A stretch of DNA of 64,000 bases from Larkinella rosea (GTDB lineage Bacteria > Bacteroidota > Bacteroidia > Cytophagales > Spirosomataceae): positions 806,001 through 870,000 of the forward strand of contig NZ_RQJO01000015.1 of the NCBI RefSeq assembly GCF_003858635.1, written 5' to 3'. Position numbers and translations under genes: made by a program. Shown here in pieces: positions 1 to 9,979 of this stretch (positions are counted from its first letter, which is position 1; the number at the start of each line of letters is the position of its first letter). The notes under the pieces were generated by a model. The model was not told where the DNA came from, did no database searches, and saw only the letters and a list, made by a program, of their open reading frames with translations.

Positions 1-165
1 TTTTTCAAATAATGCTTTCACAACATGCAGTATTTTTACTCTCAAGGAGTAATTAGGGGAACAAAAAGTCAAAATTATACACTTATTGGCATAATAATGA
101 AATTTTTACAAGATAATATTGAACCAATTTTGTAACACTAATTATTCCTAAACCCGTTAAATTTT

Positions 166-1002
166 ATGCAAGTAACCGTCGATAACCCTTCTTTGCTGAA
201 ACAGTTGGATGAGGAGTATGCCGTCAGCCCGGAAGCGATTGCCTTTTATCGGGAGAACGGTTACGTGAAGTTAAAAGACGTGCTCAGCCCGGAAGTGCTC
301 CACTATTACGGGGACATCATTACCGGACTGGTTTTGAAGCTGAACACGCTGACCAAATCGATGGAGGAACGGACGACGTATGAGCGGGCCTTTCTCCAGA
401 TCATGAACCTCTGGCGGGAAGACAAAACCGCCAGAGAGTTCGTTTTTTCGCGTCGCCTGGCCAAAATCGCGGCTGATCTGATGGGCGTCGATGGCGTTCG
501 ACTTTACCACGACCAGGCGCTTTACAAAGAACCATCGGGCGGTTTTACGCCCTGGCACGCCGACCAGTTTTACTGGCCGTTGTCATCGCCCAAAACCGTT
601 ACCGTCTGGATTCCGCTGCAGGACACACCGATGGAAATGGGACCGCTGGCGTTTGCCGAACAGAGTCAGGGCGTGGAAATTGGGCGTAATATCGAAATCA
701 GCGACGAAAGCGAGCGGTTATTGGCCGACGAATTGACCAAGCTGAATTTTAACATCAACGACACGCCTTTTGAACTGGGTGAGGTAAGTTACCACGCCGG
801 ATGGACGTTCCACCGCGCCGGACCGAACACCTCCGGCACCCCGCGCAAAGTGATGACGATGATTTACATGGATCAGGATCAGACAATTACTAAACCCTTA
901 AACTCTTATCAGGAAGCTGACTGGACGACGTGGCTGGAAAGTTACCCCATCGGGAGCAAACCCGAAAGCTCGCTGAATCCGCTTTTGTTTGTAAGAGAGT
1001 AA
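166..1002 (+). CDS. Phytanoyl-CoA dioxygenase (PhyH) family oxygenase
   Basis: A 278-residue protein of the PhyH family, non-haem Fe(II)/2-oxoglutarate oxygenases that hydroxylate small substrates in the cytoplasm. The iron site is visible: the HxD motif is H131-A-D133 (in PWHADQ) and the distal histidine is H216 in the segment FHRAGPNTSG, with R227 placed to bind 2-oxoglutarate. Length is typical for bacterial members. The start is the ATG at 166. The gene stands alone, upstream of dsbD on the same strand with a 220-base gap that includes an inverted repeat. The substrate cannot be read from the sequence; family members act on acyl-CoA, compatible solutes, phosphonates and natural products. 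Confidence 0.85.
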   Translation: MQVTVDNPSLLKQLDEEYAVSPEAIAFYRENGYVKLKDVLSPEVLHYYGDIITGLVLKLNTLTKSMEERTTYERAFLQIMNLWREDKTAREFVFSRRLAKIAADLMGVDGVRLYHDQALYKEPSGGFTPWHADQFYWPLSSPKTVTVWIPLQDTPMEMGPLAFAEQSQGVEIGRNIEISDESERLLADELTKLNFNINDTPFELGEVSYHAGWTFHRAGPNTSGTPRKVMTMIYMDQDQTITKPLNSYQEADWTTWLESYPIGSKPESSLNPLLFVRE

Positions 1003-1009
1003 AGAGGAT

Positions 1010-1057
1010 AGACAAGAGAGTAAAGACCAGAAAAATTTTGTCTTTATTCTCTTGTCT
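1010..1057. repeat. Inverted repeat containing AGACAAGAGA
   Basis: Arms at 1010-1027 and 1040-1057 pair over 18 bases with one G/A difference and a 12-base loop. The stem starts 8 bases after the PhyH stop codon, so it may end or protect that transcript, although there is no T-run. The word AGACAAGAGA and its complement recur as an inverted repeat at 39323-39359 after another gene. Confidence 0.6.
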
Positions 1058-1173
1058 CAATTCTCTTATCTAATTAAGTAAATTAAATATAGGTTGGTTG
1101 TGCAGAACACCCCGCTGGAACTCCGGCAGGGTGTTTTTTTTGGTTCTTGCATGATTTGTAGGTGGATTGGAGA

Positions 1174-1181
1174 TATTTTTG
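1174..1181 (+). promoter_or_regulatory. Candidate -7 element for dsbD
   Basis: TATTTTTG matches the Bacteroidota -7 consensus TAnnTTTG, 45 bases before the dsbD start. The nearest upstream TTTG (1155-1158) is only 15 bases away rather than the usual 19-21, so the match is partial. Confidence 0.3.
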
Positions 1182-1225
1182 CAGAATTCGTGTTGTAGGG
1201 TTGGGCAATTTAGTAAGCCATTGAT

Positions 1226-3385
1226 ATGAAACAAGTTGGCATTTTTTTCTCTTTTCTAGCGGTTTTTCTTGTAACGCTGACGACCGCTTCGGCGCAAATT
1301 CAGCCGGACCCAACGCACTGGACATTTACCACCTCGAAAGCCGAAGCCAAAGTGGGTGATGTGGTGGAGATTCGGATGAATGCCACGATCGACAAAAGCT
1401 GGCACGTCTACTCTTCGGATCTGGATCCGGATTTGGGTCCGATTCCAACCACGCTGAAATTGAAGGAAAACGGCAGTTTTGAGAAAGTCGGTGCGTTTAT
1501 CTCACTTTCCCCGAAAGAAGAATTTGAAGAAGTATGGAACGGCAAAGTGCGGTTTTTTGAAAACAAAGCCGCGCTGGTTCAGAAGGTTAAAATCCTGAAA
1601 CCGAATCCGGTGATCGAAGGCTCCATCGAATACCAGACCTGCTCCGGCACGACCTGCCTGCCACCCACCGAACAGGAGTTTAACGTTTCGATAAAAACCG
1701 CTGGCGTTGCAGCCGTTCCAACAACAGTTGCTCCAACCTCGGAAGCCGTCGCAACCGGCGAACCCACGTCAGTTTCCGCGACGAAAGATACGGTTTCGAA
1801 AGTGGCCGTTGCGCCTTCGACTGAAGCCGTAAAAACCGACTCCGAAACCGTTGCATCAGCGGCACCGGTTGTTCCGTCACAACTCGAAAATGATCAGCCC
1901 CAAAAGCCCGAATCGCTGCTTGGTTTTATGATTGCGGCTTTTCTGTCGGGCCTGCTGGCGTTGCTGACGCCCTGCGTTTTCCCGATCATCCCGATGACGG
2001 TCAGCTACTTCACCAAGCAGGATCACGGCTTGTGGAAGGCGGTTTTGTACGGCCTGTCGATCATCGGCATTTACGTGCTGGTTGGAACGGTGGTTTCGCG
2101 GATTAACGGCCCGGCTTTCGCCAATTTTGTCAGTACACACTGGCTGCCCAACGTTCTGTTTTTCGCTATTTTCTTCATTTTTGGCTTATCATTTCTCGGT
2201 TTATTCGAGATCGTGCTGCCCAATTCGCTGGTGAATTCGATGGATGCCAAAGCCGAAAAAGGCGGGGTGGCGGGTATTCTGTTTATGGCATTCACGCTGG
2301 TGCTGGTGTCATTTTCCTGCACGGGGCCGATTGTTGGGAGCCTGCTGGTCGCATCGGCGGGGGGCGAGGTGTTGAAACCGATTGTCGGTATGGCGGCTTT
2401 TTCGGCGGCTTTTGCCATTCCGTTCACGCTGTTTGCCGCTTTTCCGCAGTGGCTCAAAAGTTTGCCCAAATCGGGTGGCTGGCTGAATGCGGTAAAAGTG
2501 GTTCTCGGTTTTCTGGAATTGGCGCTGGCGCTGAAATTCCTGAGCATTGCCGATCAGGTTTACCATTGGAACCTGCTCGACCGCGAAGTGTATCTGGCGT
2601 TCTGGATCGTCATTTTTGCGTTGATCGGCTTTTATCTGCTCGGGAAAGTCCGGCTGCCGCACGACAGCGAAACCAAAACCGTCAGCGTGCCGCGTTTGCT
2701 GCTGGCGATTGTCACCTTCGCCTTTGTCGTTTACATGATCCCCGGTTTGTGGGGAGCACCCCTGAAAGCCCTGGCCGGTTATCTGCCTCCCGAAACCACG
2801 CAGGACTTCGGTTTTCGCGGAACCAGCGTTTCGGCAACGGAAGAAAATACGTTGGGTGAAAAGCCGAAATACAGCGAATTGTTCCGGTTGCCGCACGGTC
2901 TTCAGGGCTTTTTTGATTATAAGCAGGCGTTGGCCTACGCGGCCAAAGTGAATAAACCGGTTTTTATCGATTTCACCGGCCATGGCTGTGTGAATTGCCG
3001 GGAAATGGAAGCCCGGGTCTGGTCCGAAGAGCCGGTTTTGCGCCGGTTGCAAAACGATTACGTCATGCTGGCGCTGTACGTCGATGACAAAACCGAACTG
3101 CCGGAATCCGACTGGTATACTTCGACGTACGATAAAAAGCAGAAAAAGACGATCGGCGCGCAGAATGCGGATTTGCAGATTGTCCGTTACAACAACAACG
3201 CCCAGCCCCATTATTGCCTGGTCGATCACACTGGAAAGTTGCTGATTCAGCCCAAAAATTACGACCTTGACGTGACGAAATTCGCCGGTTTTCTGGACGA
3301 AGGCAAAAAAATGTATTCGCTGTCGGCAGCCAGAACAGCCGGTTTGTCAGCATCTAATCGGTCCGAGCGGTCGGTGATGAAATAA
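1226..3385 (+). CDS. dsbD: Thiol:disulfide interchange protein DsbD
   Basis: A 719-residue inner-membrane protein that carries electrons from cytoplasmic thioredoxin to periplasmic thiol proteins, serving disulfide isomerisation and cytochrome c maturation. Domain order fits DsbD: a signal peptide (about 1-24), an N-terminal immunoglobulin-like domain with the cysteine pair C139 and C144, a low-complexity Thr/Ala/Val linker (about 160-215), a multi-helix membrane core containing TPCVFPIIPMT and SFSCTGP (the two core cysteines), and a C-terminal thioredoxin domain with C588-V-N-C591. All six expected redox cysteines are present. The start ATG at 1226 is chosen because a typical signal peptide follows. 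It stands as a single gene before the epimerase. Confidence 0.93.
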   Translation: MKQVGIFFSFLAVFLVTLTTASAQIQPDPTHWTFTTSKAEAKVGDVVEIRMNATIDKSWHVYSSDLDPDLGPIPTTLKLKENGSFEKVGAFISLSPKEEFEEVWNGKVRFFENKAALVQKVKILKPNPVIEGSIEYQTCSGTTCLPPTEQEFNVSIKTAGVAAVPTTVAPTSEAVATGEPTSVSATKDTVSKVAVAPSTEAVKTDSETVASAAPVVPSQLENDQPQKPESLLGFMIAAFLSGLLALLTPCVFPIIPMTVSYFTKQDHGLWKAVLYGLSIIGIYVLVGTVVSRINGPAFANFVSTHWLPNVLFFAIFFIFGLSFLGLFEIVLPNSLVNSMDAKAEKGGVAGILFMAFTLVLVSFSCTGPIVGSLLVASAGGEVLKPIVGMAAFSAAFAIPFTLFAAFPQWLKSLPKSGGWLNAVKVVLGFLELALALKFLSIADQVYHWNLLDREVYLAFWIVIFALIGFYLLGKVRLPHDSETKTVSVPRLLLAIVTFAFVVYMIPGLWGAPLKALAGYLPPETTQDFGFRGTSVSATEENTLGEKPKYSELFRLPHGLQGFFDYKQALAYAAKVNKPVFIDFTGHGCVNCREMEARVWSEEPVLRRLQNDYVMLALYVDDKTELPESDWYTSTYDKKQKKTIGAQNADLQIVRYNNNAQPHYCLVDHTGKLLIQPKNYDLDVTKFAGFLDEGKKMYSLSAARTAGLSASNRSERSVMK

Positions 3386-3442
3386 AAACCGGGTAACAAT
3401 TTTCTGAAACGCTTCGTTACTCCATGAATACCCTCATCCGTC

Positions 3443-4360
3443 ATGGCAAAAACGATTCTGATTACCGGCGGCACCGGCACCATTGGCCGCCGGTTGACCC
3501 AACGGCTCCTTGAACAGGGATTTCGCGTGTCGCTTCTCAGCCGTTCAGCGGCTAAAAAAGACAATCCCAACGTCACGGTTTATCAGTGGGACGTTGAAAA
3601 AGGGCATATCGATCCGCAGGCCATTCTGACAGCCGACCACATCATTCATCTGGCCGGAACCGGTATTGCCGATGAACGCTGGACCGACGCGCGCAAACAG
3701 CAAATCATTGAAAGCCGGACGCAATCGACTCACTTACTGGCCAGCGCCCTGCGTTCCGGAAAACACCACGTAAAATCATTCGTATCTTCTTCTGCTATTG
3801 GGTATTACGGGGGCGATACCGGCGATCGTCCGCTGACGGAATCCAGCGAAGGTGGCAGTGATTTTCTGGCGCAGGTGGTTCGGGCCTGGGAACGATCCGT
3901 GGATGAAATCGCCGGATTAGGCATTCGGACGGTCAAACTCCGTACCGGCATTGTGCTGACCATGGAGGGCGGAGCCTTGCCTAAACTCGTGCAGCCGGTT
4001 CGGTTGGGTGCGGGCGCTCCGCTGGGTTCGGGGCAGCAATACATGTCCTGGATTCACATCGACGACCTGTGCCGGATGTACCTTCAGGCAGTCATCGACG
4101 ACCATTGGCAGGGGATTTATAACGCAGTTGCGGACAAACCTGTGACTAATGAGACATTCACACGTCTTATAATAGAACTGCTCGACAAACCGCATTTTTT
4201 ACCACGTGTTCCGGCCTTTGCCATTCGGTTGCTTTTTGGCGAAATGGCGATTGTGGTATTGGGCGGTAACTACGTGTTAAATAAACGGATACGGGAAGAA
4301 ACCGGCTTTGAATACCTGTTCCCGGATTTGATAGCCGCACTGCGGGACTTACTGAATTAG
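3443..4360 (+). CDS. TIGR01777 family NAD-dependent epimerase-like protein
   Basis: A 305-residue extended short-chain dehydrogenase of the YfcH / TIGR01777 family. The nucleotide-binding Rossmann motif GGTGTIG lies at residues 8-14, and the family signatures SSSAIGYYG and SWIHIDDL are both visible; a DUF1731-type C-terminal segment follows (about 250-300). It is expected in the cytoplasm with NAD(P) bound; the reaction is not established for this family. It follows dsbD by 57 bases on the same strand, which may be cotranscription, but the two functions do not suggest a pathway. Confidence 0.85.
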   Translation: MAKTILITGGTGTIGRRLTQRLLEQGFRVSLLSRSAAKKDNPNVTVYQWDVEKGHIDPQAILTADHIIHLAGTGIADERWTDARKQQIIESRTQSTHLLASALRSGKHHVKSFVSSSAIGYYGGDTGDRPLTESSEGGSDFLAQVVRAWERSVDEIAGLGIRTVKLRTGIVLTMEGGALPKLVQPVRLGAGAPLGSGQQYMSWIHIDDLCRMYLQAVIDDHWQGIYNAVADKPVTNETFTRLIIELLDKPHFLPRVPAFAIRLLFGEMAIVVLGGNYVLNKRIREETGFEYLFPDLIAALRDLLN

Positions 4361-4480
4361 TACTTTATTACTCAACAGCGCGATAAATTTCACGAATTAA
4401 ATAAGTTGCTTGTATAAGCAATAAATGTATTATTTTCGTCAATCCAGCGTGAAAGACAACCGTAATTTACCTGTAATCAG

Positions 4481-6427
4481 ATGATTGAAAGACTACTAAA
4501 AACGAGCGCGACACGGTTCGTGTCTGGTTATCTCGTACTGAGTATTGATGTGATCAATTGCATTATATCGTTTTCAGTTGCCTACCTTTTACGGTTTAAT
4601 TTCGAGATCAATGGTTTTAACGGAGCGGACTTTTTATACTGTCTGACCGTCGCGGTCAGTGTTCGCTTTCTGTTTTTCCTGTTATTTCGCTCCTATCAGG
4701 GAATCATCCGGCATACGAGTCTGGAAGATGTCATGTTGCTGGTATACGCCATTACAATGAGCGGAACTGTAACCGCCGTGGGCTCACTCATCATCTGGCA
4801 ATTGTCAGGTGACGTTCATTTTTATATACCGGTTTCCATTTTACTGATCGATTATTTCTGTTGTCTGGTCATTTTATCGGTGAGCCGGTTTATGGCCAAA
4901 GCCTTCTACTGGACACTACGCGCCGGAAACGGAGGAACCCGTCAACCGGTTTTGATCTACGGCGCGGGCGAAACCGGTCTGTTAACCCGTAAGGTACTGG
5001 TAAAGGATTCGGGGCAGCGTTACGCTATTCTGGCCTTTATTGACGACAATCCGTATAAGATTCAGAAGGTCATTCAGGGCATAAACGTGATTTCGCGGCA
5101 GGAGGCTTATGAACGCTACATCCGGAATCAGAGCATTCTTCCACAGGTAATTCTGGCGATGGGTACGATCGACTCGCGTCAGAAAAATGAAATAACCGAG
5201 TTTTTTCTGCATCACCATGTCACCGTCAAAACCGTTCCAACCATCGGGCAGTGGATCGACGGCGGCTTAAAACCGTCCCAAATTCGGGACATTCGGATCG
5301 AAGATTTGCTGGGCCGGGCGCCCATTCAGGTGACCAATCCGGTTATCGGGGCGCAACTGTTTCACCAGGTAATACTCGTTACGGGAGCTGCCGGTTCCAT
5401 TGGCAGTGAGTTGGTTCGGCAGGTGATCCGTCACCGGCCCCAGGTGATCGTGCTGCTCGATCAGGCCGAGTCGGCGTTGTTTGATCTGGAATTCAATCTG
5501 CGACGGGAATATGCAACCGCGTTGGATTACACGAAGCTGGTTCTGAAAATTGCCGACGTCGCCGATGAAGTTCGGATGCATCATATTTTTCGGGATGTAA
5601 AACCGGATTTCGTCTTCCATGCGGCTGCTTACAAACACGTTCCGCTGATGGAAGAACACCCCTACGAGGCTGTTCGGGTCAATGTGCTCGGCACGCAGAT
5701 TGTGGCGGATTTATCAGTTAAATTCGGGATCCGGAAATTTGTCATGATTTCAACCGACAAGGCCGTTAATCCGACCAATGTGATGGGCGCTACCAAACGG
5801 CTGGCTGAAATGTACGTGCAGAGTCTCAACAATCAGGGCGGAAACCCGCGCCAAACCCGGTTTATTGCCACCCGGTTCGGGAATGTGTTGGGATCAAATG
5901 GCTCCGTGGTGACGGTTTTTCGGCAGCAAATCCAGGCTGGCGGCCCGGTAACGGTGACCCATCCCGACATTATTCGCTACTTCATGACCATCCCGGAAGC
6001 CTGTCAGCTGGTTTTGGAAGCCGGAACCATGGGCAAAGGCGGTGAAGTGTTCGTCTTCGATATGGGCGAACCGGTACGCATTGCCGAATTGGCCAAAAAA
6101 ATGGTTCACCTGTCCGGTTATACGGTCGGAAAGGAAATTCAGATGGTGTATACCGGTTTGCGACCGGGCGAGAAATTGTTCGAAGAATTATTGAATGACG
6201 ACGAACAAACGTTGCCGACGCACCATCCTAAAATTATGATTGCCCGCGTTAATTCGCCGGAAATAAATGAAATAAGAGCCGTGTTTGAGGAATTACGCTA
6301 TCGGCTGGTGGAAGGCGATGCGAGCAAACTCGTGCAGATTATGAAACTGGTATTGCCCGAGTACATCAGTAAAAATTCGATCTTCACCTCGCTGGATCGT
6401 TCGGTAACCGAAACGGTTGACGTGTAA
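4481..6427 (+). CDS. Membrane nucleotide-sugar 4,6-dehydratase, CapD/WbpM/PglF type
   Basis: A 648-residue polysaccharide biosynthesis protein. The first about 140 residues form four hydrophobic membrane segments; then comes a Rossmann-like CoA-binding-type domain (IYGAGETG) and the catalytic extended SDR domain beginning VTGAAGSIGSE, with the substrate-site segments AAYKHVPLMEE and STDKAVNPTNVMGATKR. Proteins of this architecture dehydrate UDP-GlcNAc at C4/C6 to start the synthesis of rare amino sugars for capsule, O-antigen or protein glycans, at the inner face of the membrane. No other glycan genes are adjacent; the UDP-sugar dehydrogenase at 42275 may use related precursors. The sugar product is not predictable from sequence alone. 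Confidence 0.88.
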   Translation: MIERLLKTSATRFVSGYLVLSIDVINCIISFSVAYLLRFNFEINGFNGADFLYCLTVAVSVRFLFFLLFRSYQGIIRHTSLEDVMLLVYAITMSGTVTAVGSLIIWQLSGDVHFYIPVSILLIDYFCCLVILSVSRFMAKAFYWTLRAGNGGTRQPVLIYGAGETGLLTRKVLVKDSGQRYAILAFIDDNPYKIQKVIQGINVISRQEAYERYIRNQSILPQVILAMGTIDSRQKNEITEFFLHHHVTVKTVPTIGQWIDGGLKPSQIRDIRIEDLLGRAPIQVTNPVIGAQLFHQVILVTGAAGSIGSELVRQVIRHRPQVIVLLDQAESALFDLEFNLRREYATALDYTKLVLKIADVADEVRMHHIFRDVKPDFVFHAAAYKHVPLMEEHPYEAVRVNVLGTQIVADLSVKFGIRKFVMISTDKAVNPTNVMGATKRLAEMYVQSLNNQGGNPRQTRFIATRFGNVLGSNGSVVTVFRQQIQAGGPVTVTHPDIIRYFMTIPEACQLVLEAGTMGKGGEVFVFDMGEPVRIAELAKKMVHLSGYTVGKEIQMVYTGLRPGEKLFEELLNDDEQTLPTHHPKIMIARVNSPEINEIRAVFEELRYRLVEGDASKLVQIMKLVLPEYISKNSIFTSLDRSVTETVDV

Positions 6428-6578
6428 TTTCCGTAACCGCCATCTCAATTCGGGAAAATAATTCATTCAGCCGTTCGATTTTGGACCAACCACTTGCGGC
6501 CTATTTGCCATACCGGTAAGTTTGTTTTTCAATGACCGTATGTTCGCATACAGTTGTCGGTAAAATTAGCAAACCCGT

Positions 6579-7787
6579 ATGGCCCAGGCATTCATTTATG
6601 ACGCTGTCCGAACACCCCGTGGCCGGGGTAAAAGCGACGGCTCTCTTCACGACGTGCAGCCGATTCAACTGCTGACCAGCGTTCTGCGTGAACTCAAAAA
6701 ACGGAATCAACTCGATACGGCTCTCCTCGACGATGTAATCATGGGTTGCGTAACGCCCATTGGTGAACAGGGCGCCGACATTGCCCGCACCGCCGTTCTC
6801 GAAGCCGGTTATGCCGAAACCGTCGCCGGAGTGCAACTCAACCGGTTTTGCTCATCCGGACTGGAAGCCATCAATATGGCGGCTGCTTACGTTATGTCGG
6901 GGCAGTTTGGGGCCGTGGTGGCCGGCGGGGTAGAATCGATGTCGCGCATACCCATTGGTTCGGACGGTGGTGCCCTGTTCATGAGTCCGCAGATTGTAGC
7001 CCGCCATCACATTGTTCCACAGGGAATTTCGGCCGATTTAATTGCGACCAAATACGGTTTTAGTCGGGCCGACGCCGACGCTTTTGCCGCCGAATCCTAC
7101 CGCCGGGCGACGGTTTCGCAGCAGGAAAACCGCTTTGCCCGAACACTCATTCCCATCAAAGATGAACTGGGCGTCACGTTGCTTGATCGGGACGAAGGTG
7201 TTCGACCGGATACCACCGCCGAAAGTTTATCGAAATTGAAACCGGCGTTCGAAGCCATCGGCCAAATGGGTTTTGACGCACTGGCGTTGCTGAAATATGC
7301 CGATCAGGCCCAGATTAACCACATTCACCACGCCGGAAATTCCTCCCAGATTGTCGATGGAGCCGCTGGCGTGTTGATTGGTTCGAAAGAGTTTGGTGAA
7401 AAAACCGGTCTGAAACCCCGCGCCGTCATTAAAGCTTTTGCCGTCGTCGGCACCGAACCAACCATTATGCTCACCGGCGTTGTTCCGGCGACGCAAAAGG
7501 TGTTGAAAAAAGCGGGCATGCAACTCAGCGATATTGATCTGTTCGAAGTGAACGAAGCCTTTGCCGCCGTTCCGCTGTTTTTTATGGATCAATTGGGCGT
7601 TGATCGTAGTCGGCTGAATGTCAACGGAGGAGCGATTGCGCTGGGCCATCCGCTGGGTGCGACGGGCGCCATGATTTCGGCAACATTGCTGGACGAATTG
7701 GAACGAACCGATAAACAGGTTGGCCTGGCGACGCTCTGCGTGGGCGGAGGAATGGGTGTTGCAACGGTTTTTGAACGTATTAACTAA
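6579..7787 (+). CDS. fadA: Acetyl-CoA C-acyltransferase (thiolase)
   Basis: A 402-residue degradative thiolase that cleaves 3-ketoacyl-CoA with CoA to acetyl-CoA and a shortened acyl-CoA, the last step of beta-oxidation. The nucleophile cysteine is in [11 protein letters not shown], and the two other active-site blocks are present near the end: GHPLGATGA (His) and the C-terminal CVGGGMG (Cys). [14 protein letters not shown] is the standard family signature. It precedes the FadB/FadJ homologue by 9 bases, so the two are almost surely cotranscribed and form the trifunctional beta-oxidation system. Confidence 0.93.
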   Translation: MAQAFIYDAVRTPRGRGKSDGSLHDVQPIQLLTSVLRELKKRNQLDTALLDDVIMGCVTPIGEQGADIARTAVLEAGYAETVAGVQLNRFCSSGLEAINMAAAYVMSGQFGAVVAGGVESMSRIPIGSDGGALFMSPQIVARHHIVPQGISADLIATKYGFSRADADAFAAESYRRATVSQQENRFARTLIPIKDELGVTLLDRDEGVRPDTTAESLSKLKPAFEAIGQMGFDALALLKYADQAQINHIHHAGNSSQIVDGAAGVLIGSKEFGEKTGLKPRAVIKAFAVVGTEPTIMLTGVVPATQKVLKKAGMQLSDIDLFEVNEAFAAVPLFFMDQLGVDRSRLNVNGGAIALGHPLGATGAMISATLLDELERTDKQVGLATLCVGGGMGVATVFERIN

Positions 7788-7796
7788 ATCATTCAC

Positions 7797-9959
7797 ATGA
7801 TTAATTACACCATAAACCGCCACGTCGCCATTCTGAGCTGGAACATGACCAGCAGTCCGATGAACGTCATGAACGACGATTCGACTCCGGCGTTTGCGGC
7901 TGCGCTGCAACGGGCTTACGACGATGTGGACGTCAAGGGAATTATTGTTACATCGGAAAAAAACGAATTTATTGCGGGTGCGGATTTGAAAATGATTCTC
8001 CGCAACAACGAAAAAGACCCGGCCGAAATGCTGAAAATTTCGGCGGAGCTGAATCGGATTTTTCGCGCCATTGAAACGTCCGGAAAACCGGCGGTGGCTG
8101 CCATCAACGGCACGGCTTTGGGCGGAGGCTACGAAGCCTGTCTGGCCTGTCACCACCGCATCGCGCTCGATCATCCGAAAGCAATCATCGGCTTGCCCGA
8201 AGTAACGCTGGGTTTACTACCCGGCGGGGGCGGAACCCAGCGGTTGCCCCGGATGCTCGGGATGGAAGCGGCTTTGCCGTTGTTGCTCGAGGGTAAGCGC
8301 GTGAGCCCGGCAGAAGCGCTGGCCCTGGGCCTGGTTGATGAACTGGCGGTTTCGCGGGAGGAACTGATGGAAAAAGCATTCGCCTGGATTGACGCCCATC
8401 CCGAACCGCTGCAACCGTGGGACGAGCGCGATCGGAAAACGGGCCAAATCGTCGGAAAAGAGAATTTCAAGGTACCGGGCGGTGGGGTGCAAAGTACGAC
8501 CGGTGCCCGGGTTTTCAGTGCCGGAACGGCGATGCTGATGGAAAAAACGCACGGGAATTACCCGGCTCCGCTGGCGATCATGTCCTGTGTTTATGAAGGG
8601 TTACAGGTCAATATCGACCGGGCGCTGGTGATCGAAGCGCGGTATTTTGTGCAGGTCGCGAGGTCGAAAGTGGCGAAAGGGCTGATTCAGACGATGTTTC
8701 TGGGCCTGAACGAGGCTAATAAAGGCATTCGTCGCCCCAAAGATATTCCGGCAACGGATGTCAAAAAAGTGGGCATTCTGGGAGCGGGCATGATGGGCTC
8801 GGGCATCGCGTACGCAGCCGCCAGCGTTGGAATCGACGTGGTTTTAAAAGACGTATCGCTTGAAGCGGCCGAAAAAGGCAAAGATTATTCGCGGACGGTT
8901 TTCAAAAAAGCCATCGAGCGCGGGAAGGCAACGCAGGAAAAAGCCGAAGCCGCTCTCAACCTGATCAAGCCCACCGCCGACGCCGAAGATCTGCGGGGTT
9001 GCGACCTGATCATCGAAGCGGTTTTTGAAAACCGGGCATTGAAAGCGCAGGTGACCCAGGAAGCTGAACCAATGCTCGCGGAACAGGGAATTTTTGCATC
9101 AAATACGTCCACATTGCCGATTAGTGGACTGGCCCTGGCATCGGCAAAACCGGCGAATTTCATCGGTTTGCACTTCTTTTCACCGGTCGATAAGATGCAG
9201 CTGGTCGAAGTGATTCGGGGAAAACAAACGTCGGCCTACGCACTGGCTTTTGCGCTGGATTTCGTTAAAAAGATTCGAAAGACGCCGATTGTCGTCAACG
9301 ATTCACGCGGTTTTTACACGTCGCGGGTCTTTACGATGTACACGGCGGAAAGCATGGAATTGTTGAAAGAGGGCATAAATCCGGTGCTGATCGAAAACGC
9401 CGGAAAAGCAGCCGGAATGCCAGTGGGACCGCTGGCGGTTACCGACGAAGTGTCGCTGGATCTGATTCATAAAATTTCGGGTCAGAGTATTAAAGACGGC
9501 GTTTTGAGCGAAGACGATACGGCGTATCAAATCGGTGGAAAATTTGTTGAACTGGGCCGGTTGGGCAAAAAATCAAAAGCCGGTTTTTACGAATATCCGC
9601 CAGACGGAAAGAAATTTCTCTGGCCCGGTTTGGCCGAACTTTTCCCGCTGGCCGAAACCCAGCCTTCGGTTGACGAAATTAAAAAGCGGCTTTTTTACCG
9701 GCAGGTGCTCGAAACCGTGCGTTGTTTTGAAGAGGGCGTGATTCAAACCCAACTCGATGCCGACATCGGTTCCATTCTGGCCTGGGGATTTCCGGCCTAC
9801 ACGGGCGGAGCCTTGTCGTTCGTGGATTATGTAGGAATCGCGAACTTCGTGCAGGAAGCTGACCGGCTGGCCGACGCCTACGGCGAACGTTTTCGCCCAA
9901 CCCCCCGGCTGCGCGAAATGGCCAAGCAGGGCGTGAGCTATTTTAAACAAACAAACTGA
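7797..9959 (+). CDS. fadJ: Fatty-acid oxidation multifunctional protein: enoyl-CoA hydratase / 3-hydroxyacyl-CoA dehydrogenase
   Basis: A 720-residue fusion enzyme carrying out hydration of trans-2-enoyl-CoA and NAD-dependent oxidation of the resulting 3-hydroxyacyl-CoA. The N-terminal crotonase domain (about 1-190) has the oxyanion-hole segment AGADLKM and the active-site region GGGYEACLACHHRIA followed by LPEVTLGLLPGGGGTQRLPR. The NAD-binding domain begins near residue 325 with VGILGAGMMGSGIAYA, and the HADH C-terminal domain contains GFYTSRV and AAGMPVGPLA. Length and order match FadB/FadJ. Upstream thiolase is 9 bases away; the M28 peptidase follows 20 bases downstream. FadJ versus FadB cannot be settled, so the symbol is tentative. 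Confidence 0.9.
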   Translation: MINYTINRHVAILSWNMTSSPMNVMNDDSTPAFAAALQRAYDDVDVKGIIVTSEKNEFIAGADLKMILRNNEKDPAEMLKISAELNRIFRAIETSGKPAVAAINGTALGGGYEACLACHHRIALDHPKAIIGLPEVTLGLLPGGGGTQRLPRMLGMEAALPLLLEGKRVSPAEALALGLVDELAVSREELMEKAFAWIDAHPEPLQPWDERDRKTGQIVGKENFKVPGGGVQSTTGARVFSAGTAMLMEKTHGNYPAPLAIMSCVYEGLQVNIDRALVIEARYFVQVARSKVAKGLIQTMFLGLNEANKGIRRPKDIPATDVKKVGILGAGMMGSGIAYAAASVGIDVVLKDVSLEAAEKGKDYSRTVFKKAIERGKATQEKAEAALNLIKPTADAEDLRGCDLIIEAVFENRALKAQVTQEAEPMLAEQGIFASNTSTLPISGLALASAKPANFIGLHFFSPVDKMQLVEVIRGKQTSAYALAFALDFVKKIRKTPIVVNDSRGFYTSRVFTMYTAESMELLKEGINPVLIENAGKAAGMPVGPLAVTDEVSLDLIHKISGQSIKDGVLSEDDTAYQIGGKFVELGRLGKKSKAGFYEYPPDGKKFLWPGLAELFPLAETQPSVDEIKKRLFYRQVLETVRCFEEGVIQTQLDADIGSILAWGFPAYTGGALSFVDYVGIANFVQEADRLADAYGERFRPTPRLREMAKQGVSYFKQTN

Positions 9960-9979
9960 CAATCTTACACTTCATAACC

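Noticed and set aside
166-1002. PhyH protein as an oxygenase partner of the phosphonatase-like operon (PhnY-like)
   Set aside because: Some PhyH proteins hydroxylate phosphonates, but this gene lies about 36 kb from the operon and nothing in the sequence ties them together.
2309-3229. Open minus-strand frame of 306 codons
   Set aside because: It lies wholly inside dsbD, has a composition of Gln/Arg/Phe typical of the antisense of GC-rich coding sequence, and matches no family.
7227-8174. Open minus-strand frame of 315 codons
   Set aside because: It is antisense to the thiolase and FadJ genes, both of which have full conserved motifs.
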